Source: Paenalcaligenes hermetiae (GTDB lineage: Bacteria; Pseudomonadota; Gammaproteobacteria; Burkholderiales; Burkholderiaceae_B). From it: a DNA stretch of 64,000 nt. The stretch covers positions 62,001 to 126,000 of the forward strand of contig NZ_BAABKD010000002.1 in assembly GCF_039543645.1 (NCBI RefSeq), written 5' to 3'. Both the position numbers and the translations under genes were made by a program. Shown here in pieces: positions 8,286-16,761 of this stretch (the first letter of the stretch is position 1; each line of letters begins with the position of its first letter). The notes beneath the pieces are model-generated. The model made no database searches, was not told where the DNA came from, and was given only the letters and a program-made list of their open reading frames with translations.

Positions 8286-8942
8286 ATGCGCCTGATTCTA
8301 CTTGGCCCTCCCGGGGCTGGAAAAGGCACACAAGCCGCTTTTATCGTCGAGGAATTTAACATTCCTCAAATTTCTACTGGTGATATGCTGCGTGCTGCAG
8401 TCAAAGCCCAAACCCCTCTTGGCATCGAAGCCAAAAAAGTCATGGATGCGGGCGGTCTTGTATCAGATGATTTAATCATCGGACTGGTACGTGACCGTCT
8501 GCAGCAAGCTGACTGTGAAAACGGTTACCTATTTGACGGGTTCCCACGTACCATTCCTCAGGCAGATGCTCTTAAAGAGGCCAATGTCTCGTTGGACTAC
8601 GTGATTGAAATTGACGTACCTGCAGAGCAAATCATTGAACGCATTAGTGGTCGTCGTGTCCATCCCGCTAGCGGTCGCTCCTATCACATTAAATTCAACC
8701 CGCCTAAGGTCGAGGGCAAAGACGATCTTACCGGCGAGGATTTAATTCAACGCGATGACGATAGTGAAGAAACCGTACGTAATCGCTTAGATGTCTATCA
8801 AAACCAAACGCGCCCTCTAGTGGACTATTACTCAAGCTGGGCACAATCTGGTGATGCAAACGCCCCCAAATATATTAAAATCGAAGGCGTGGGCTCGGTA
8901 GAAGAAATACGTAACCGTATCCTAGAGGCACTTAAGTCCTAA
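8286..8942 (+). CDS. adk: Adenylate kinase
   Basis: Adenylate kinase interconverts AMP, ADP and ATP. The P-loop GPPGAGKGT is at residues 7-15; DGFPRTIPQA and the LID region (GRRVHPASGRSYH) follow. The LID has no zinc-binding cysteines, as in enterobacterial enzymes. It has 218 residues, the long form. A strong AGGAGG at 8275-8280 precedes the ATG, and a terminator follows directly. Transcription is probably separate from kdsB because the gap is 99 bp. Confidence 0.97.
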   Translation: MRLILLGPPGAGKGTQAAFIVEEFNIPQISTGDMLRAAVKAQTPLGIEAKKVMDAGGLVSDDLIIGLVRDRLQQADCENGYLFDGFPRTIPQADALKEANVSLDYVIEIDVPAEQIIERISGRRVHPASGRSYHIKFNPPKVEGKDDLTGEDLIQRDDDSEETVRNRLDVYQNQTRPLVDYYSSWAQSGDANAPKYIKIEGVGSVEEIRNRILEALKS

Positions 8943-8952
8943 GTTCTCTACC

Positions 8953-8980
8953 CAAATCCGGCCTTGTGCCGGATTTTTTT
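8953..8980 (+). terminator. Rho-independent terminator of adk
   Basis: The stem AAATCCGGC/GCCGGATTT has a 5-nt loop and is followed by a T-run, 11 bp after the adk stop codon. Confidence 0.85.
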
Positions 8981-8994
8981 ATGAGGTTATCTCT

Positions 8995-9753
8995 ATGCAA
9001 ATTCAAGATAAAGTTTTTGTTGTGACAGGTGGCGCCTCCGGTCTAGGTGCAGGCACCGTACGTATGCTGGTAGAAAAAGGGGCTAAAGTCGTTATTGCTG
9101 ATATCCAAGACGAAGCCGGACAAGCCCTAGCCAATGAGCTTAACCAAGTCTATGTCCATTGCGATGTCACCCGCGCTGAAGATGGACAACAAGTCATTGA
9201 TACTGCTCTCGCTCTTGGGCCGCTTTTTGGCTTAGTAAACTGCGCAGGCGTGGCTCCTGCTGCACGTACCGTTGGCCGGGAAGCCCCCCATGATTTAGAC
9301 CTCTTTCAAAAAGTCGTAAATATCAACCTAGTAGGCACGTTTAATATGTGTCGCCTAGCTGCTTTTGCCATGAGCAAAAATGACCCCGATCCCACAGGCG
9401 AGCGCGGTGTTCTCATTAACACGGCCTCTGTTGCCGCCTTTGACGGACAAATCGGCCAAGCCGCCTACGGCGCCTCTAAAGCTGGGGTTGCCGGCATGAC
9501 GTTGCCTATGGCGCGCGATCTTTCCCGTTTGGGTATTCGTTGTGTTACTATTGCCCCCGGTATTTTTGGTACGCCCATGGTATTTGGCATGCCCCAAGAA
9601 GTTCAGGACTCTTTGGCTGCAAGCATTCCTTTCCCATCACGTTTAGGGCGCCCTGAAGATTACGCTAAACTGGTTTTTAGCATCATTGATAATGAAATGA
9701 TTAACGGCGAAACTATTCGCTTAGATGGTGCGATCCGTATGGCACCCAAATAA
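8995..9753 (+). CDS. SDR family 3-hydroxyacyl-CoA dehydrogenase-like oxidoreductase
   Basis: A 252-residue short-chain dehydrogenase. The NAD(H)-binding motif TGGASGLG is at residues 11-18, NCAG follows, and the catalytic Ser145, Tyr158 and Lys162 (YGASK) are all present. IADIQDE after the second strand, with an acidic residue, suggests NAD rather than NADP. The closest family in overall pattern is the type-2 3-hydroxyacyl-CoA dehydrogenase (HSD17B10-like) group, which acts on 3-hydroxyacyl-CoA or 3-hydroxy-2-methylbutyryl-CoA. The substrate is not proven. The stop codon is one base from the murJ start. Confidence 0.82.
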   Translation: MQIQDKVFVVTGGASGLGAGTVRMLVEKGAKVVIADIQDEAGQALANELNQVYVHCDVTRAEDGQQVIDTALALGPLFGLVNCAGVAPAARTVGREAPHDLDLFQKVVNINLVGTFNMCRLAAFAMSKNDPDPTGERGVLINTASVAAFDGQIGQAAYGASKAGVAGMTLPMARDLSRLGIRCVTIAPGIFGTPMVFGMPQEVQDSLAASIPFPSRLGRPEDYAKLVFSIIDNEMINGETIRLDGAIRMAPK

Positions 9754-9754
9754 T

Positions 9755-11311
9755 ATGAGTTTATTGCGTTCAGCAGCCACAATTAGCAGCTTAACTTTTA
9801 TGTCGCGCATTACGGGCTTAGTGCGCGATATTTTAATTGCCCGCAGTTTTGGGGCTGGTCCTCTTAGTGACGCTTTTTGGGTTGCGTTTCGTATTCCTAA
9901 TTTATTGCGTCGCCTATTTGCTGAGGGCGCTTTTTCTCAAGCTTTCGTACCCATATTAGGCGAAGTACGTAGCACAGGCACAGATAAAGACGTCAGACAA
10001 CTGCTAGATCGCGTAGCACTTGCTCTGACCAGTGTGCTCATGCTGATCACGGCTTTAGGCATGGTCGCTGCCCCTTGGGTCGTCAGTGCAATGGCCAGCG
10101 GTATGACTGCCGTCGATAAACAAACGGAATTTCACGCCGCTATCTGGATGACAAGGACTATGTTTCCTTACATCCTCTGTATGTCTTTAGTCGCCTTAGC
10201 CTCGGGGATTCTAAATACCTGGAGTCGTTTCGCCATACCGGCTTTTACTCCGATTCTGCTCAATATTTCCATGATATTGGCCAGTGTTTTTGCTGCACCT
10301 TATTTTGACCCTCCTATTTACGCTTTAGCCGTTGGTGTAATAATAGGTGGCATTGCTCAACTTAGTGTGCAATGGATAGCTTTGGCGCGCCTTGGGCTCA
10401 TGCCACGGTATTCTTTTCGGGTGATACAAGCATGGACAGACCCATTAGTAAAGCGTGTGGTCAAACAAATGCTGCCAGCTATTCTAGGCGTCTCTGTTGC
10501 CCAAATCTCTCTATTAATTAACACGAACATTGCGACCTGGCTACAAGCCGGAAGTGTGACCTGGCTTTCTTTTGCTGATCGCCTGATGGAGTTTCCCACA
10601 GCTTTGCTAGGCGTGGCGCTAGGTACAGTATTACTTCCAAAACTATCAGCTGCTTATGCTAAAAAACAGCATGAGCAATACCAGTCTCTACTTGATTGGG
10701 GGCTACGCTTAGTCATCATGCTAGGTATACCTGCGGCTCTTGGACTAGCTTTATTAGCAGATGGTCTGGTAGCCACATTATTTCACTACGGTGCTTTTAA
10801 TGCCGAAGACGTCGCGCAAACCAAGCTCGCCGTCATGGCTTATGCCGTGGGTTTACTGGCCCTATTAGCCATTAAAATCCTAGCGCCAGCTTTTTATGCT
10901 CGCCAAGACATAAAGACCCCCGTGCGCATTGCTATTATGGTGTTAATCTTAACGCAGCTCTTTAATGTGATTTTTGTACCACGCTATGCGCACGCCGGCC
11001 TAGCCTTGTCGATTGGGCTTGGTGCCAGCATTAATGCACTATGCTTATTATATTTATTGCATAAACGCCACATTTACCACCCCCAATCGGGCTGGTTGCG
11101 GTTTATACTACGACTTATCCCCGCGCTTGCCGTGATGACCTCTATCTTGCTTGTGGCAGACCATCATATCGATTGGGTCGCCCTAGCACACGTGCCGTGG
11201 CAACGTGCCTTATACCTCTTACTTACCGTTGGTATTTGCGCACTAAGTTACGGATTTATGCTTATTTTATTTGGCTTTAGACTGCGTGACTTTACAAAGG
11301 CGCGCCCCTAA
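9755..11311 (+). CDS. murJ: Lipid II flippase MurJ (MviN)
   Basis: MurJ flips lipid II across the inner membrane for peptidoglycan synthesis. The 518-residue protein is a MATE-like integral membrane protein with about 14 predicted segments. The start MSLLRSAATISSLTFMSRITGLVRD is the conserved family N-terminus, followed by FRIPNLLRRLFAEGAFSQAFVPIL. The frame is open ten codons upstream into the SDR gene, but the ATG at 9755 fits the family. In this family order, rpsT follows. Confidence 0.96.
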   Translation: MSLLRSAATISSLTFMSRITGLVRDILIARSFGAGPLSDAFWVAFRIPNLLRRLFAEGAFSQAFVPILGEVRSTGTDKDVRQLLDRVALALTSVLMLITALGMVAAPWVVSAMASGMTAVDKQTEFHAAIWMTRTMFPYILCMSLVALASGILNTWSRFAIPAFTPILLNISMILASVFAAPYFDPPIYALAVGVIIGGIAQLSVQWIALARLGLMPRYSFRVIQAWTDPLVKRVVKQMLPAILGVSVAQISLLINTNIATWLQAGSVTWLSFADRLMEFPTALLGVALGTVLLPKLSAAYAKKQHEQYQSLLDWGLRLVIMLGIPAALGLALLADGLVATLFHYGAFNAEDVAQTKLAVMAYAVGLLALLAIKILAPAFYARQDIKTPVRIAIMVLILTQLFNVIFVPRYAHAGLALSIGLGASINALCLLYLLHKRHIYHPQSGWLRFILRLIPALAVMTSILLVADHHIDWVALAHVPWQRALYLLLTVGICALSYGFMLILFGFRLRDFTKARP

Positions 11312-11361
11312 TATATAGTATTAGTCTTTGCCAATTAAACCTTTTACTTGATTTTTTAAAT

Positions 11362-11628
11362 ATGGCTAATTCAGCACAAGCACGTAAACGCGCCCGTCAA
11401 GCAGATGCGCGTAACAAACACAACGCAAGCATGCGCTCCATGATGCGTACATCCATCAAGCGCGTACGCCAAGCTATCGAAGCCGGTGACCAAGCCGCTG
11501 CGAACGAAGTCTTCAAAAAAGCTTCCAGCGTTATTGATCGCGTTGCCGACAAAAACATCATTCACAAAAACAAGGCTGCTCGCCACAAAAGCCGCCTAGC
11601 CTCCGCCATCAAGGCGATGGCTTCCTAA
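11362..11628 (+). CDS. rpsT: 30S ribosomal protein S20
   Basis: An 88-residue basic protein, MANSAQARKRARQADARNKH..., with KHNASMRSMMRTSIKRVR and a C-terminal KNIIHKNKAARHKSRL. It binds 16S rRNA in the small subunit. Upstream is an AT-rich stretch with no clear Shine-Dalgarno, as noted for rpsT in other species. A terminator follows. Confidence 0.97.
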   Translation: MANSAQARKRARQADARNKHNASMRSMMRTSIKRVRQAIEAGDQAAANEVFKKASSVIDRVADKNIIHKNKAARHKSRLASAIKAMAS

Positions 11629-11679
11629 ACCGGCTAGGTTTAATTGGCCGAGTCAGCTTGGATCACCTAGATCCATGAC

Positions 11680-11707
11680 AAAAAGGGTGCTTAAAGCACC
11701 CTTTTTT
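11680..11707 (+). terminator. Rho-independent terminator of rpsT
   Basis: AAAAGGGTGC and GCACCCTTTTTT form a stem with a 4-5 nt loop and a T-run. Confidence 0.85.
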
Positions 11708-11740
11708 AGTCCTAACACAGCAGATTAAAGCGCGTATACT

Positions 11741-11765
11741 AAAAAAGCCCATAGCGGGCTTTTAA
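11741..11765. terminator. Terminator of the DUF3579 gene
   Basis: AAAAGCCC and GGGCTTTT arms with a 5-nt loop lie 20 bp after the stop codon of the minus-strand DUF3579 gene. It is symmetric, so it may also back up the rpsT terminator. Confidence 0.7.
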
Positions 11766-11784
11766 TACATAAACAAATAGTGCA

Positions 11785-12069
11785 CTAATCCATATCCATT
11801 CCAGAAGTCTGCAGGTTATTGTCTTTAGCAAACCCACAAACAAACTTCCAAGCCAAAGGCTCTAATTCGCGCAGTTTAGGATCAACCACCACACAACGCA
11901 CACCATCAATTAGTCTTGGCACCACATAAGGGGAATATGTAAACGGGCCACCAACAGAACCCTCGGGTCTAAATTGAGACATCACCCCCGCTAAGCGCTC
12001 TGCCCAATCACTAGGCCGAAAACGCTGTCCAGAAGTGGTTGTGCCATGTATTACAAGCTTTGCAGTCAT
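11785..12069 (-). CDS. DUF3579 family protein
   Basis: A 94-residue protein starting MTAKLVIHGTTTSGQRFRPSDWAERLAGVMSQFRPEG when the ATG at 12069 is used. The frame is open to 12150, but the extra 27 residues do not resemble the family. FRPSDWAERL, YSPYVVPR, DGVRCVVVDPKLRELEPLAWKFV and FAKDNNLQ are family features. Its function is unknown. DUF3579 genes are typical of betaproteobacteria and commonly lie between rpsT and argF, as here. Confidence 0.88.
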   Translation of the reverse strand: MTAKLVIHGTTTSGQRFRPSDWAERLAGVMSQFRPEGSVGGPFTYSPYVVPRLIDGVRCVVVDPKLRELEPLAWKFVCGFAKDNNLQTSGMDMD

Positions 12070-12317
12070 AAAATTCCAATATTGACACCTGCCGCCAATA
12101 CAATGTAGCGCTTGGTCTGGGTGATAACAAGCGCCTTGCGCTGACGACAAAATAACCTACTACCTACCGTAAAACACCACAAACATCATTGTATCCTATT
12201 TAGCGTCTGCCCATATAGTGAATCAATACGATCAACACAACCTATTATGACTAGGCGTAAATCGGACTTTGCTCTATTATATAAAATTGGCTAATTATTT
12301 TTTTGCTAAGGTTTAGT

Positions 12318-13250
12318 ATGAACGCTACGGCGCCGATACGGCATTATTTACAATTTAACGACTTATCTAAAGACGAAACGCTTTATTTATTGGATCGCGC
12401 ACGCCTTATTAAAGACCGTTTCAAGCGTTACGAGCCCCACCTAACCTTACACGACCGCACTCTTGCCATGGTCTTTGAAAAAGCCAGTACGCGCACCCGT
12501 GTATCTTTCGAAGCAGGCATGTACCAAATGGGGGGCTCTGTGATTCACCTCACAACCAATGACTCCCAGCTGGGGCGCTCCGAGCCTATCGAAGACACGG
12601 CTCGCGTTATTTCGCGTATGGTAGATATTGTGATGATCCGCACTTTTGGCCAAGAGCGCATTGAGCGTTTTGCCGAATACTCACGTGTTCCGGTCATTAA
12701 TGGTCTCACTAACGAATACCACCCTTGTCAAATTTTGGCCGACATTTTCACCTATATGGAACACCACGGCTCCATCGAGGGTAAAACCGTGGCGTGGATT
12801 GGCGATGGCAACAACATGGCTTATACCTGGTTGCAAGCCGCACAGATGCTAGGGTTCAAGCTACATATTTCTAGCCCCGAGGGCTACCGGCTCGACCCAG
12901 CACTCATTGGCAACCCGGATGCCACTGTACTACAAGCGTTCGATGACCCCATGGAAGCCTGCAAAGGCGCCCATCTTGTTACTACCGACGTATGGACCAG
13001 CATGGGCTTCGAAGACGAAAACGAGGCGCGTCGCCAAGCCTTTGCTAATTGGTGTGTTAACGAAGCCATGATGGCAGTCGCTGACCCTAACGCCCTCTTT
13101 ATGCATTGCTTGCCTGCCCACCGTGGCGAAGAGGTCACCGCCGAAGTCATTGATGGCCCCCAAAGTGTGGTTTGGGACGAAGCAGAAAATCGTATGCACG
13201 TACAAAAAGCCCTGATGGAGTTTCTTCTCTTAGGTAAGCTTGATACCTAA
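12318..13250 (+). CDS. argF: Ornithine carbamoyltransferase (anabolic)
   Basis: Converts ornithine and carbamoyl phosphate to citrulline in arginine synthesis. The carbamoyl-phosphate motif STRTR is at residues 57-61. HPCQILAD, the ornithine-loop DVWTSMG and HCLPAHRGEE with its catalytic Cys are present. The length of 310 residues fits monomers of the anabolic trimer. ATG at 12318 has TAAGG six bases upstream; a TTG at 12303 is less likely. The promoter region shares a ten-base motif with argG upstream DNA (see findings). Confidence 0.96.
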   Translation: MNATAPIRHYLQFNDLSKDETLYLLDRARLIKDRFKRYEPHLTLHDRTLAMVFEKASTRTRVSFEAGMYQMGGSVIHLTTNDSQLGRSEPIEDTARVISRMVDIVMIRTFGQERIERFAEYSRVPVINGLTNEYHPCQILADIFTYMEHHGSIEGKTVAWIGDGNNMAYTWLQAAQMLGFKLHISSPEGYRLDPALIGNPDATVLQAFDDPMEACKGAHLVTTDVWTSMGFEDENEARRQAFANWCVNEAMMAVADPNALFMHCLPAHRGEEVTAEVIDGPQSVVWDEAENRMHVQKALMEFLLLGKLDT

Positions 13251-13266
13251 CATCCACTGACTGCCC

Positions 13267-13303
13267 TCTACCCCATCAGCATTCGCTCTTGGGGTATTTT
13301 TTC
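13267..13303 (+). terminator. Terminator of argF
   Basis: TACCCCA and TGGGGTA arms with a 20-nt loop are followed by six T. The loop is long, so efficiency is uncertain. Confidence 0.55.
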
Positions 13304-13355
13304 GCTTAATATCCAGTTAAGCAGCTAAGACATACCTCTTTTTAGGCGGGTAATT

Positions 13356-14252
13356 ATGTTCGCTACCTTTTTCCTTATATTGCCTGATTTTTTATTAATG
13401 GCATTAGGGCTACTTTTATTACGGTGGCGCTTTTTACCCCTATCATTTTTTAATGGTGCCGAAAAGCTGGTTTATTACGTCTTATTCCCTGCTTTGTTAT
13501 TTTCATCCATGGCCAAAAGCCATTTGAGTCTTACACAAATTTCCACACTAGGAGTAGGCACCGCACTCGTTATACTTATAGGCGCTGCCTTGGCTTGGCT
13601 CGCTCTACCGGCGCTTAAACCCAACCGACTGCAACATGCCTCTACCACACAATGCGCCTATCGATTTAATTCCTATTTGGCTTTTTCTATTGCGGGAGCA
13701 CTAGGAGGAGAGCCCGCACTCAGTGCTATGGCGGTCATTGCCGTGGTGGCGGTGCCTTTAGGCAACCTATTGGCTGTCTCAAGTTTGGCCAACCATCAAT
13801 CCAGCCAATTTTTGAAATTATTAGCGAAAAATCCTCTTATTATAGGAACGCTAAGTGGGTTACTTTGGAATCTTATGGGGTTGCCTCTGCCCGCTGTGCT
13901 CGATGTTACCCTATCCCGCTTAGGTGCAAGTGCCCTCGCCATGGGGTTGATTTGTGTAGGTGCTTCTTTTTCCTTACACGCCCTACAGGGAGCGCAACAG
14001 GTAGTTGGCTGGATGGTTACTGTAAAATTAATCGCCTGTCCCCTAGCCGCTCTGCTGGTAAACGCGCTTATACCTTTAAACCCCCTAGAACAACAAATGC
14101 TGCTCCTTTTTGCCAGCCTGCCAACGGCCTCTACAACCTATGTGCTGGCTGTACGTATGGGGGGAGATGGACGTTTGGTTGCCCTAACGATGTCGCTGTG
14201 TACTCTATTGGCAGCTTTTACGATGCCCTTATGGCTACTCATCCAATATTAA
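13356..14252 (+). CDS. AEC family transporter (auxin efflux carrier-like permease)
   Basis: A 298-residue, strongly hydrophobic protein with about eight to ten membrane segments. The pattern PDFLLMALGLLLLR at the start, NPLIIGTLSGLLWNLMGLPLP in the middle and a C-terminal ASLPTASTTYVLAVRMGGD are typical of AEC permeases, some of which export malonate or other small acids. No substrate can be assigned. It lies between argF and argG in opposite orientation to argG and ends at a shared terminator. Confidence 0.85.
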   Translation: MFATFFLILPDFLLMALGLLLLRWRFLPLSFFNGAEKLVYYVLFPALLFSSMAKSHLSLTQISTLGVGTALVILIGAALAWLALPALKPNRLQHASTTQCAYRFNSYLAFSIAGALGGEPALSAMAVIAVVAVPLGNLLAVSSLANHQSSQFLKLLAKNPLIIGTLSGLLWNLMGLPLPAVLDVTLSRLGASALAMGLICVGASFSLHALQGAQQVVGWMVTVKLIACPLAALLVNALIPLNPLEQQMLLLFASLPTASTTYVLAVRMGGDGRLVALTMSLCTLLAAFTMPLWLLIQY

Positions 14253-14265
14253 TGCATTTAAAAAT

Positions 14266-14296
14266 CACAAAGCCGCCTATTAAGGCGGCTTTTTAT
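14266..14296. terminator. Bidirectional Rho-independent terminator
   Basis: AAAGCCGCCT and AGGCGGCTTT arms with a 3-nt loop, flanked by A- and T-runs, lie between the convergent AEC transporter and argG. Confidence 0.85.
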
Positions 14297-14310
14297 AAAA
14301 AAATAATTTC

Positions 14311-15648
14311 TTATTTCTGATTTTTTAATTGAGGAATAGCTGCCCCTTCGGCAGGTGCTAATAAGCCAGCCTGCGTATAAGTAAAGAGCTTATCACGTGT
14401 ATCAATAATATCCAGATTACGCATGGTAAGCTGCCCAATACGATCACGTGGGGTGAAGGTATCATCCCCTTCTTTTTCCATCGTGAGGCGCTCTGGGCGA
14501 TAAGTTAAGTTGGCTGATTCAGTATTTAAAATCGAATAATCATTACCACGACGTAGCTCTAGAGTGACTTCGCCAGTAATAGCACGAGCAACCCAACGCT
14601 GAGCGGTTTCACGCAGCATAATAGCCTGCGGATCAAACCAACGCCCCTGATACAACAAACGCCCCAGACGCAAGCCGTTAATACGATATTGCTCAATGGT
14701 GTCCTCGTTATGAATCCCAGAAACTAGACGCTCATAAGCAATATGCAACAAAGCCATTCCGGGGGCCTCGTAAATACCGCGACTCTTTGCTTCGATAATA
14801 CGGTTTTCGATTTGATCGCTCATTCCCAAGCCATGGCGCCCACCGATGCGGTTTGCCTCAAGCATGAGCTCAACTTGATCAGGATACTCAACCCCATTTA
14901 ACGCAACAGGAACCCCTTCTTCGAAGCGAACTGTAACGGTTTCTTTTTCGATTTGGACATCATCACGCCAAAAAGCCACCCCCATAATCGGCTGCACAAT
15001 ATGCATGCCAGTATTTAAAAACTCAAGGTCTTTGGCTTCGTGTGTTGCTCCTAGCATATTGGAGTCCGTGGAATAAGCTTTTTCAGCGGACATTTTATAG
15101 TCAAAGCCGTATTTCTCCATGTACTCTGACATTTCAGCACGCCCACCGAGCTCGTCGATGAACATCTGATCTAGCCATGGCTTATAGATTTTAAGCTGAG
15201 GGTTTGTGAGCAAGCCATAGCGGTAAAAACGCTCAATGTCATTGCCTTTATATGTGCTGCCATCGCCCCAAATATGAACGTCGTCCTCTTTCATGGCCGC
15301 CACGAGCATGGTTCCCGTTACCGCACGACCAATAGGCGTCGTATTAAAGTAGGTCACCCCAGCCGTTGTAATATGGAACGCACCACACTGTAAAGCCGCA
15401 ATACCCTCTGCAGCAAGCTGCTGGCGACAATCGATTAAACGGGCTTTTTCTGCCCCGTACTCTAACGCTTTTTTAGGAATGGCATCGTAATCGGACTCGT
15501 CTGGCTGACCCAAGTTTGCCGTGTATGCATACGGAATAGAACCTTTGTTGCGCATCCATAAAATCGCGGCACTGGTGTCCAAGCCACCAGAAAAAGCAAT
15601 ACCAACCTTTTGGTTGACTGGAATATTTTCTAGAATAGTCGTCGTCAT
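14311..15648 (-). CDS. argG: Argininosuccinate synthase
   Basis: Condenses citrulline and aspartate with ATP to argininosuccinate. It has 445 residues and is of the E. coli (long) type. The P-loop-like AFSGGLDTSAA is near residue 20. YTANLGQPDESDYDAIP, STYKGNDIERFYRYG and NRIGGRHGLGMSDQIENR follow. The frame extends 23 codons upstream, but MTTTILENIPVNQKVGIAF at 15648 matches the family start. A TATAAT-like promoter overlaps a palindrome just upstream. argF lies about 1 kb away beyond the AEC gene, so arginine genes are close but not in one operon. Confidence 0.96.
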   Translation of the reverse strand: MTTTILENIPVNQKVGIAFSGGLDTSAAILWMRNKGSIPYAYTANLGQPDESDYDAIPKKALEYGAEKARLIDCRQQLAAEGIAALQCGAFHITTAGVTYFNTTPIGRAVTGTMLVAAMKEDDVHIWGDGSTYKGNDIERFYRYGLLTNPQLKIYKPWLDQMFIDELGGRAEMSEYMEKYGFDYKMSAEKAYSTDSNMLGATHEAKDLEFLNTGMHIVQPIMGVAFWRDDVQIEKETVTVRFEEGVPVALNGVEYPDQVELMLEANRIGGRHGLGMSDQIENRIIEAKSRGIYEAPGMALLHIAYERLVSGIHNEDTIEQYRINGLRLGRLLYQGRWFDPQAIMLRETAQRWVARAITGEVTLELRRGNDYSILNTESANLTYRPERLTMEKEGDDTFTPRDRIGQLTMRNLDIIDTRDKLFTYTQAGLLAPAEGAAIPQLKNQK

Positions 15649-15674
15649 AATGAGTCCAAATACACAATGTAAAA

Positions 15675-15691
15675 ATAATAGGTCTATTATA
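15675..15691 (-). promoter_or_regulatory. Inverted repeat overlapping the predicted argG -10 element
   Basis: ATAATAG-GT-CTATTAT has two 7-bp arms with a 2-bp centre, 27 bp upstream of the argG ATG. Reading toward argG, the repeat contains a perfect TATAAT (plus-strand 15686-15691). No good -35 match was found. The repeat could be an operator; it does not match the E. coli ARG box closely. Confidence 0.4.
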
Positions 15692-15754
15692 TCGCTCATT
15701 ACAAAGGCTTTCAGCAAAGAATGTTATGCTAAAGCTTTATACTAACGATTCATC

Positions 15755-16144
15755 ATGTCTCATATTCACATTGCCGCGGCCATCATTACGAATGCTGATC
15801 AAAAAATGCTACTAGTTCGCAAAAAGAACACCCAACGTTTTATGCAAGCAGGTGGCAAAATTGAAGCTGGAGAAACGCCATTGCAAGCACTATTACGAGA
15901 ACTAGACGAAGAGTTACAAATCCAACCAGACCCACAACAGATAATTTATCATGGCGAATTTCATGCTCCCGCTGCCAATGAGCCAAATCACACCGTACAT
16001 GCCCATATTTATCAGTTAACATGGCATAATTCTATTCATATTGCAGCGGAAATCGAAGAAGCACGCTGGGAAGATCCACGTCAAGCCCACTTGCTCCCTT
16101 TGGCTCCGCTCACCGAGCATTTTATTCTTCCATTATTGATGTAG
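15755..16144 (+). CDS. Nudix hydrolase
   Basis: A 129-residue Nudix protein. The Nudix box is GKIEAGETPLQALLRELDEE at about residues 34-53, with all the acidic metal-binding residues; the usual Gly near its end is Gln. This is a common variant and should still hydrolyse nucleoside diphosphate derivatives. The substrate cannot be told from the sequence. It is divergent from argG and followed after 12 bp by an uncharacterised gene, so the two may be co-transcribed. Confidence 0.88.
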   Translation: MSHIHIAAAIITNADQKMLLVRKKNTQRFMQAGGKIEAGETPLQALLRELDEELQIQPDPQQIIYHGEFHAPAANEPNHTVHAHIYQLTWHNSIHIAAEIEEARWEDPRQAHLLPLAPLTEHFILPLLM

Positions 16145-16156
16145 GCTCCACTGAGC

Positions 16157-16708
16157 ATGACCACACATATTACCCAAACCACACACTGCTTTACCTTACA
16201 ACAACTGCGCGCTGCAACTCAGGCGGGTGGCGTAGCAGGTGTGTCGCTAAAGGGCCAAGGTAATGGTTTTTTCATCCAAATCCAGCTTCGTACCGGCCAG
16301 CATGCTGTTCTTGTCACGGCTCGCAGTCGCTCACCGCGCATGTTCAAAAACCCCGCGCAAGCGTTTGGGGTATTACGCCGTGTCGGCATCGTCACCGGCA
16401 GCTTTGATGTCACCCATTATGCACCCGAGCAACAAAGCCATAGTGACAAACCCGTGAAAAAAGCAGCCAAAAAAACAGCGAGCAAAGTCAGCAAAGCAAA
16501 AAAAGCTGCGGCACAAGCAGCCCCCGCTCCTACTGAAACCGACCTACCCGCACACGACCCCTCTCCGCTGGATAAAGCCAAGGCACAGATCAATGATCCT
16601 CAGCAGCCCTCTTTAGCCGATCCCTCCATTCAAATCGACGAAGAACAAGCTAAAAAGCTTCTTGAGGAGCAAGCCCCATTGGTTGGGGTACAGCAGAGCT
16701 TAATTTAA
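16157..16708 (+). CDS. Uncharacterised protein with Lys/Ala-rich linker
   Basis: I do not recognise this 183-residue protein. Residues 10-90 look like a small mixed alpha/beta domain (QLRAATQAGGVAGVSL, GFFIQIQLRTGQHAVLVTA, RMFKNPAQAFGVLRRVGI). Residues 96-125 are a basic stretch rich in Lys and Ala (PVKKAAKKTASKVSKAKK) like histone H1 tails. The C-terminus is acidic (QIDEEQAKKLLEE). There is no signal peptide. The basic linker suggests nucleic acid binding, but that is inference. It follows a Nudix gene by 12 bp and ends at a strong terminator. Confidence 0.75.
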   Translation: MTTHITQTTHCFTLQQLRAATQAGGVAGVSLKGQGNGFFIQIQLRTGQHAVLVTARSRSPRMFKNPAQAFGVLRRVGIVTGSFDVTHYAPEQQSHSDKPVKKAAKKTASKVSKAKKAAAQAAPAPTETDLPAHDPSPLDKAKAQINDPQQPSLADPSIQIDEEQAKKLLEEQAPLVGVQQSLI

Positions 16709-16716
16709 GCGCCAAC

Positions 16717-16749
16717 AAAAAATGCCTGCATTAAGCAGGCATTTTTTTG
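16717..16749. terminator. Bidirectional Rho-independent terminator
   Basis: AAAAAATGCCTGC and GCAGGCATTTTTTT arms with a 5-nt loop separate the uncharacterised gene from the convergent tctA. Confidence 0.88.
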
Positions 16750-16761
16750 CGCAATACTGTT

